Assembly: GCF_001442535.1 (NCBI RefSeq)
Contig: NZ_CP013141.1
Location: 5,601,687-5,618,076 of the forward strand
Direction: 5' to 3'
Origin: Lysobacter antibioticus
GTDB lineage: Bacteria; Pseudomonadota; Gammaproteobacteria; Xanthomonadales; Xanthomonadaceae
DNA: 16,390 nt
The translations under genes and the position numbers were made by a program. A model generated the notes under the pieces. That model saw nothing but the letters and a program-made list of their open reading frames with translations, searched no databases and had not been told where the DNA came from. Positions 14,617-16,390 of this stretch are shown in pieces (the stretch's first letter is position 1; every line of letters starts with the position of its first letter).

Positions 14617-15043
14617 ATGCCAACGATCCAATGGTCGAACGCTCAGTCCCTGGAGTACATCCCCCCCGGCAAGCTCGTGACGTTTACGGCGATGCATCAG
14701 GCCTCATATACGCAATACGTCCAGATCATCGACTCCGGCGGCAAGCCCATCAGTTTCTATCGCCTGGATGGCACTCAGGAGACCTTCCCGATACTCGGGA
14801 AGCGGCGTCGAGGTCGACTTCCTCCAGAACGGAGCCGGCAGGTTCACCATGGCATCCGGAATGCAGGTCCAGTTTGGCAGCAGCGGGCCTTACATCCCGC
14901 AGGTCTCGGCGGGCAATCCAATCGAGTTCCTCGGCGACAACAAAATACTCGGCGGGGGCACCTTATACGCGACCGAAGACGGTACCGATAATGATTTCAA
15001 CGATACCAGCTTCGTGATCCAGTGGTATGCGCTCGCGGGCTGA
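14617..15043 (+). pseudogene. LecB/PA-IIL-like calcium lectin, reading frame interrupted by +1 shift
   Basis: Two overlapping frames together encode one lectin of about 141 residues. Frame one (ATG 14617) gives MPTIQWSNAQSLEYIPPGKL through to about ETFPILG. Frame two gives SGVEVDFLQNGAGRFTMASG and ends with EDGTDNDFNDTSFVIQWYAL and a final Gly. The EDGTDNDFND loop matches the calcium loop of LecB (PA-IIL) fucose/mannose lectins (EDGTDNDYND) almost exactly, and LecB also ends in a C-terminal Gly that helps bind calcium in the neighbouring subunit. The spacing from loop to C-terminus is two residues longer here. Unshifted, frame one becomes Arg-rich and stops at 14991. One base must be skipped, most simply at GGGA (14797-14800). 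It may be a sequencing error, a true mutation or programmed frameshifting. LecB-type lectins lack a signal peptide, as does this one. Confidence 0.75.
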
Positions 15044-15168
15044 CCGGCCTTCGTTCCCGCTCCCGCTCCCGACTCAGATGGGGCGGCGTGATCACTCATG
15101 AATTCCCATGGCTGCCGCGATGGATCGTCCGGATTCACCACGGAGCGCAACAATGACGGAGTGCAGCA

Positions 15169-16390
15169 ATGAAGACCGGAATCATTATGTTCGGTGCACT
15201 CGCCGGTGCGCTGGCGATGTCCACATCATGTACGAAAACCGAACCCACTGTCGCCGCTTCATCGACCTCGAAGGATCAACAAACAACGTTTCCGGGCGGT
15301 GCAGAAATCATGCCGGCTGACCTGATCGCGACCCCGGCGCCTCTGCCCGCCGCCCCGCCGGCGTACAACTACGACCCCAACAACCCCAACATCACCCACA
15401 AGGAATACGCCCGCTTTGCCTGGCGGCAGTTCATCCACTTTAATTCCCCGGCGCAGAAAAATGGCGTCGATGCCGCCGGCAAGTCTCCGGTCGTGCGGGG
15501 GAGCATCGATCCGACCCGCAACTTCGCTGCATCCGGCGCCAGCGACTTCCACCAGAGCGGCATGACCGCCGGTTCCAATTTCAGCAGCAATCAGCTGGTC
15601 TGGGAAACCTTCGCTCACCGGTCCGAGCTGTTCCCGGCGGGATCGGCCCCCAGAGGGAACCTGGCTGCCTTGGATCCTGAGTACGCCTTCCAAAACGTCA
15701 AGGTCGCGGCAACCGACGCCCGATTCAACAATCTCGACGAAAATACCCAGATCGGCCAAAACCAGATCTTCTTCCCGAAGAACGGCAACACGCCGTCGGC
15801 CAATCCCCAGGACGACCACATCATATTGTTCCAGGCCAGGGTGAACCCTGTTGAATATGATTATATAAAATCGATCTACAACGCCGAGAAGCCCCCAGCT
15901 TCACTGGAATTGCCTCCCAACGGGACGAACCCGGGAGAATCCGTGGAGGTCAAGTCGGCATGGCGGGAAATGACTCCCGCCTTGATCGGGTCCGGCCGCT
16001 ATCACACGGCCGAGGCTGTGTACTACAAGGAGGAGAATGGCAAGACCCAGGCTAAGGTGGCCACCTTCGGTCTGGTCGGCCTGCACATCCTGCGCAAGAT
16101 GGAGAACTACCCGGCGTTCGTCTACACCACCTTCGAACAGGTGGACAGCCTGACCACGCCAGACAGCAAAGACACCGGGTTGTATGTCGTCAACCTCTAT
16201 GACCAAATGCAATACGATGCCTCGGTACCGCCAGGGACGCGGCCGTCGGCCATCCTCAATACCGGATCCAGCCGTACCCTGGTCGCGCTGCCCTTGGCGG
16301 GCGAGATAAATAGTGCGAACGGCTACGATGTCATTCCCGGCAAATTCACCGTGCCTCACGGGTTTTCGGGTCCGATCAAGGTGAAGAATC
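15169..16390 (+). CDS. Exported putative lipoprotein of unknown function, 3' end outside window
   Basis: An open frame of 407 codons starts at ATG 15169 (GGAG seven bases upstream) and continues past the window end. Residues 1-20 form a signal peptide followed by Cys21 in STSC, an acceptable if imperfect lipobox. A Ser/Thr/Pro-rich linker runs to about residue 75. The folded part has FAWRQFIHFNSP (83-94), QLVWETFAHRSELF (142-155), VEVKSAWREM (about 259-268) and TFGLVGLHILRKM then FVYTTFEQVDS (about 300-328). This order (W..F..L/FN.P, VWET, VEVK.AW, GL.GLHI..K, TFE.VD) resembles a group of large bacterial hypothetical proteins, sometimes annotated near cytochrome c proteins; this is recollection only. 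It starts 125 bp after the lectin gene and may share its transcript. Confidence 0.8.
   Translation, partial: MKTGIIMFGALAGALAMSTSCTKTEPTVAASSTSKDQQTTFPGGAEIMPADLIATPAPLPAAPPAYNYDPNNPNITHKEYARFAWRQFIHFNSPAQKNGVDAAGKSPVVRGSIDPTRNFAASGASDFHQSGMTAGSNFSSNQLVWETFAHRSELFPAGSAPRGNLAALDPEYAFQNVKVAATDARFNNLDENTQIGQNQIFFPKNGNTPSANPQDDHIILFQARVNPVEYDYIKSIYNAEKPPASLELPPNGTNPGESVEVKSAWREMTPALIGSGRYHTAEAVYYKEENGKTQAKVATFGLVGLHILRKMENYPAFVYTTFEQVDSLTTPDSKDTGLYVVNLYDQMQYDASVPPGTRPSAILNTGSSRTLVALPLAGEINSANGYDVIPGKFTVPHGFSGPIKVKN

Noticed and set aside
1..16390. CRISPR arrays, tRNA or rRNA genes, tandem-repeat origins
   Set aside because: I looked for regularly spaced repeats, cloverleaf-like segments and iterons and saw none; short tRNA-like segments could be missed without a search tool.

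Overview
The window looks like a piece of a high-GC gammaproteobacterial chromosome, most likely Xanthomonadaceae and probably a Lysobacter-like organism. This is inferred from the strongly GC-rich third codon positions of the 5.05-7.1 kb block, the secreted metalloprotease, the DUF1508 protein and the mixture of genes. No rRNA, tRNA or marker gene is present to fix the taxon. The GC-rich block sits beside accessory DNA with more moderate codon use on both sides.

Region 1 (1-4.8 kb, all plus strand) looks like one end of an integrative element or genomic island. It holds the 3' part of a DUF262/DUF1524 (GmrSD-like type IV restriction) gene cut by the window edge and two small genes, one apparently broken by a frameshift. 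A YqaJ/lambda-exonuclease-type nuclease and a PIF1-like helicase follow, 16 bp apart, and then an AlpA-type excisionase/regulator preceded by two perfect palindromes. Exonuclease, helicase and AlpA form a plausible recombination and excision-control module. No integrase or attachment site is visible.

Region 2 (5.05-7.1 kb) is much more GC-rich. It encodes a 536-residue protein with a glycine-rich hydrophobic C-terminal segment, typical of toxin or effector proteins, and a small acidic protein just downstream that could be its partner. This pairing is an inference from layout. Converging on it is a minus-strand DUF1508 (YegP-like) protein whose N-terminus looks wrong.

Region 3 (7.5-11.5 kb) carries a secreted metzincin protease (minus strand). 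Divergent from it is a 375-residue protein of unknown function with a Cys/His cluster. A poorly coding stretch with small overlapping ORFs follows. On the minus strand, an orphan iron-type ABC substrate-binding lipoprotein is followed by a DoxX-family membrane protein (11.0-12.9 kb).

Region 4 (12.9-14.3 kb) is a graveyard. Two pieces of an IS3-family transposase, both on the minus strand, flank the C-terminal remnant of a TetR regulator on the plus strand, and one junction is visible to the base.

Region 5 (14.6 kb to the end, plus strand) has a strong ribosome binding site and a LecB/PA-IIL-type calcium lectin gene that needs one +1 frame change to be read through. An exported, probably lipid-anchored protein follows that runs off the window. 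Together they look like a surface or secreted carbohydrate-interaction unit.

The most interesting items are the frameshifted LecB-like lectin with its lipoprotein neighbour, the membrane-tailed YqaJ nuclease with its helicase, the uncharacterised Cys/His protein, the candidate effector pair, and the frameshifted small gene in the island. I do not see a complete, clearly new multi-gene system.
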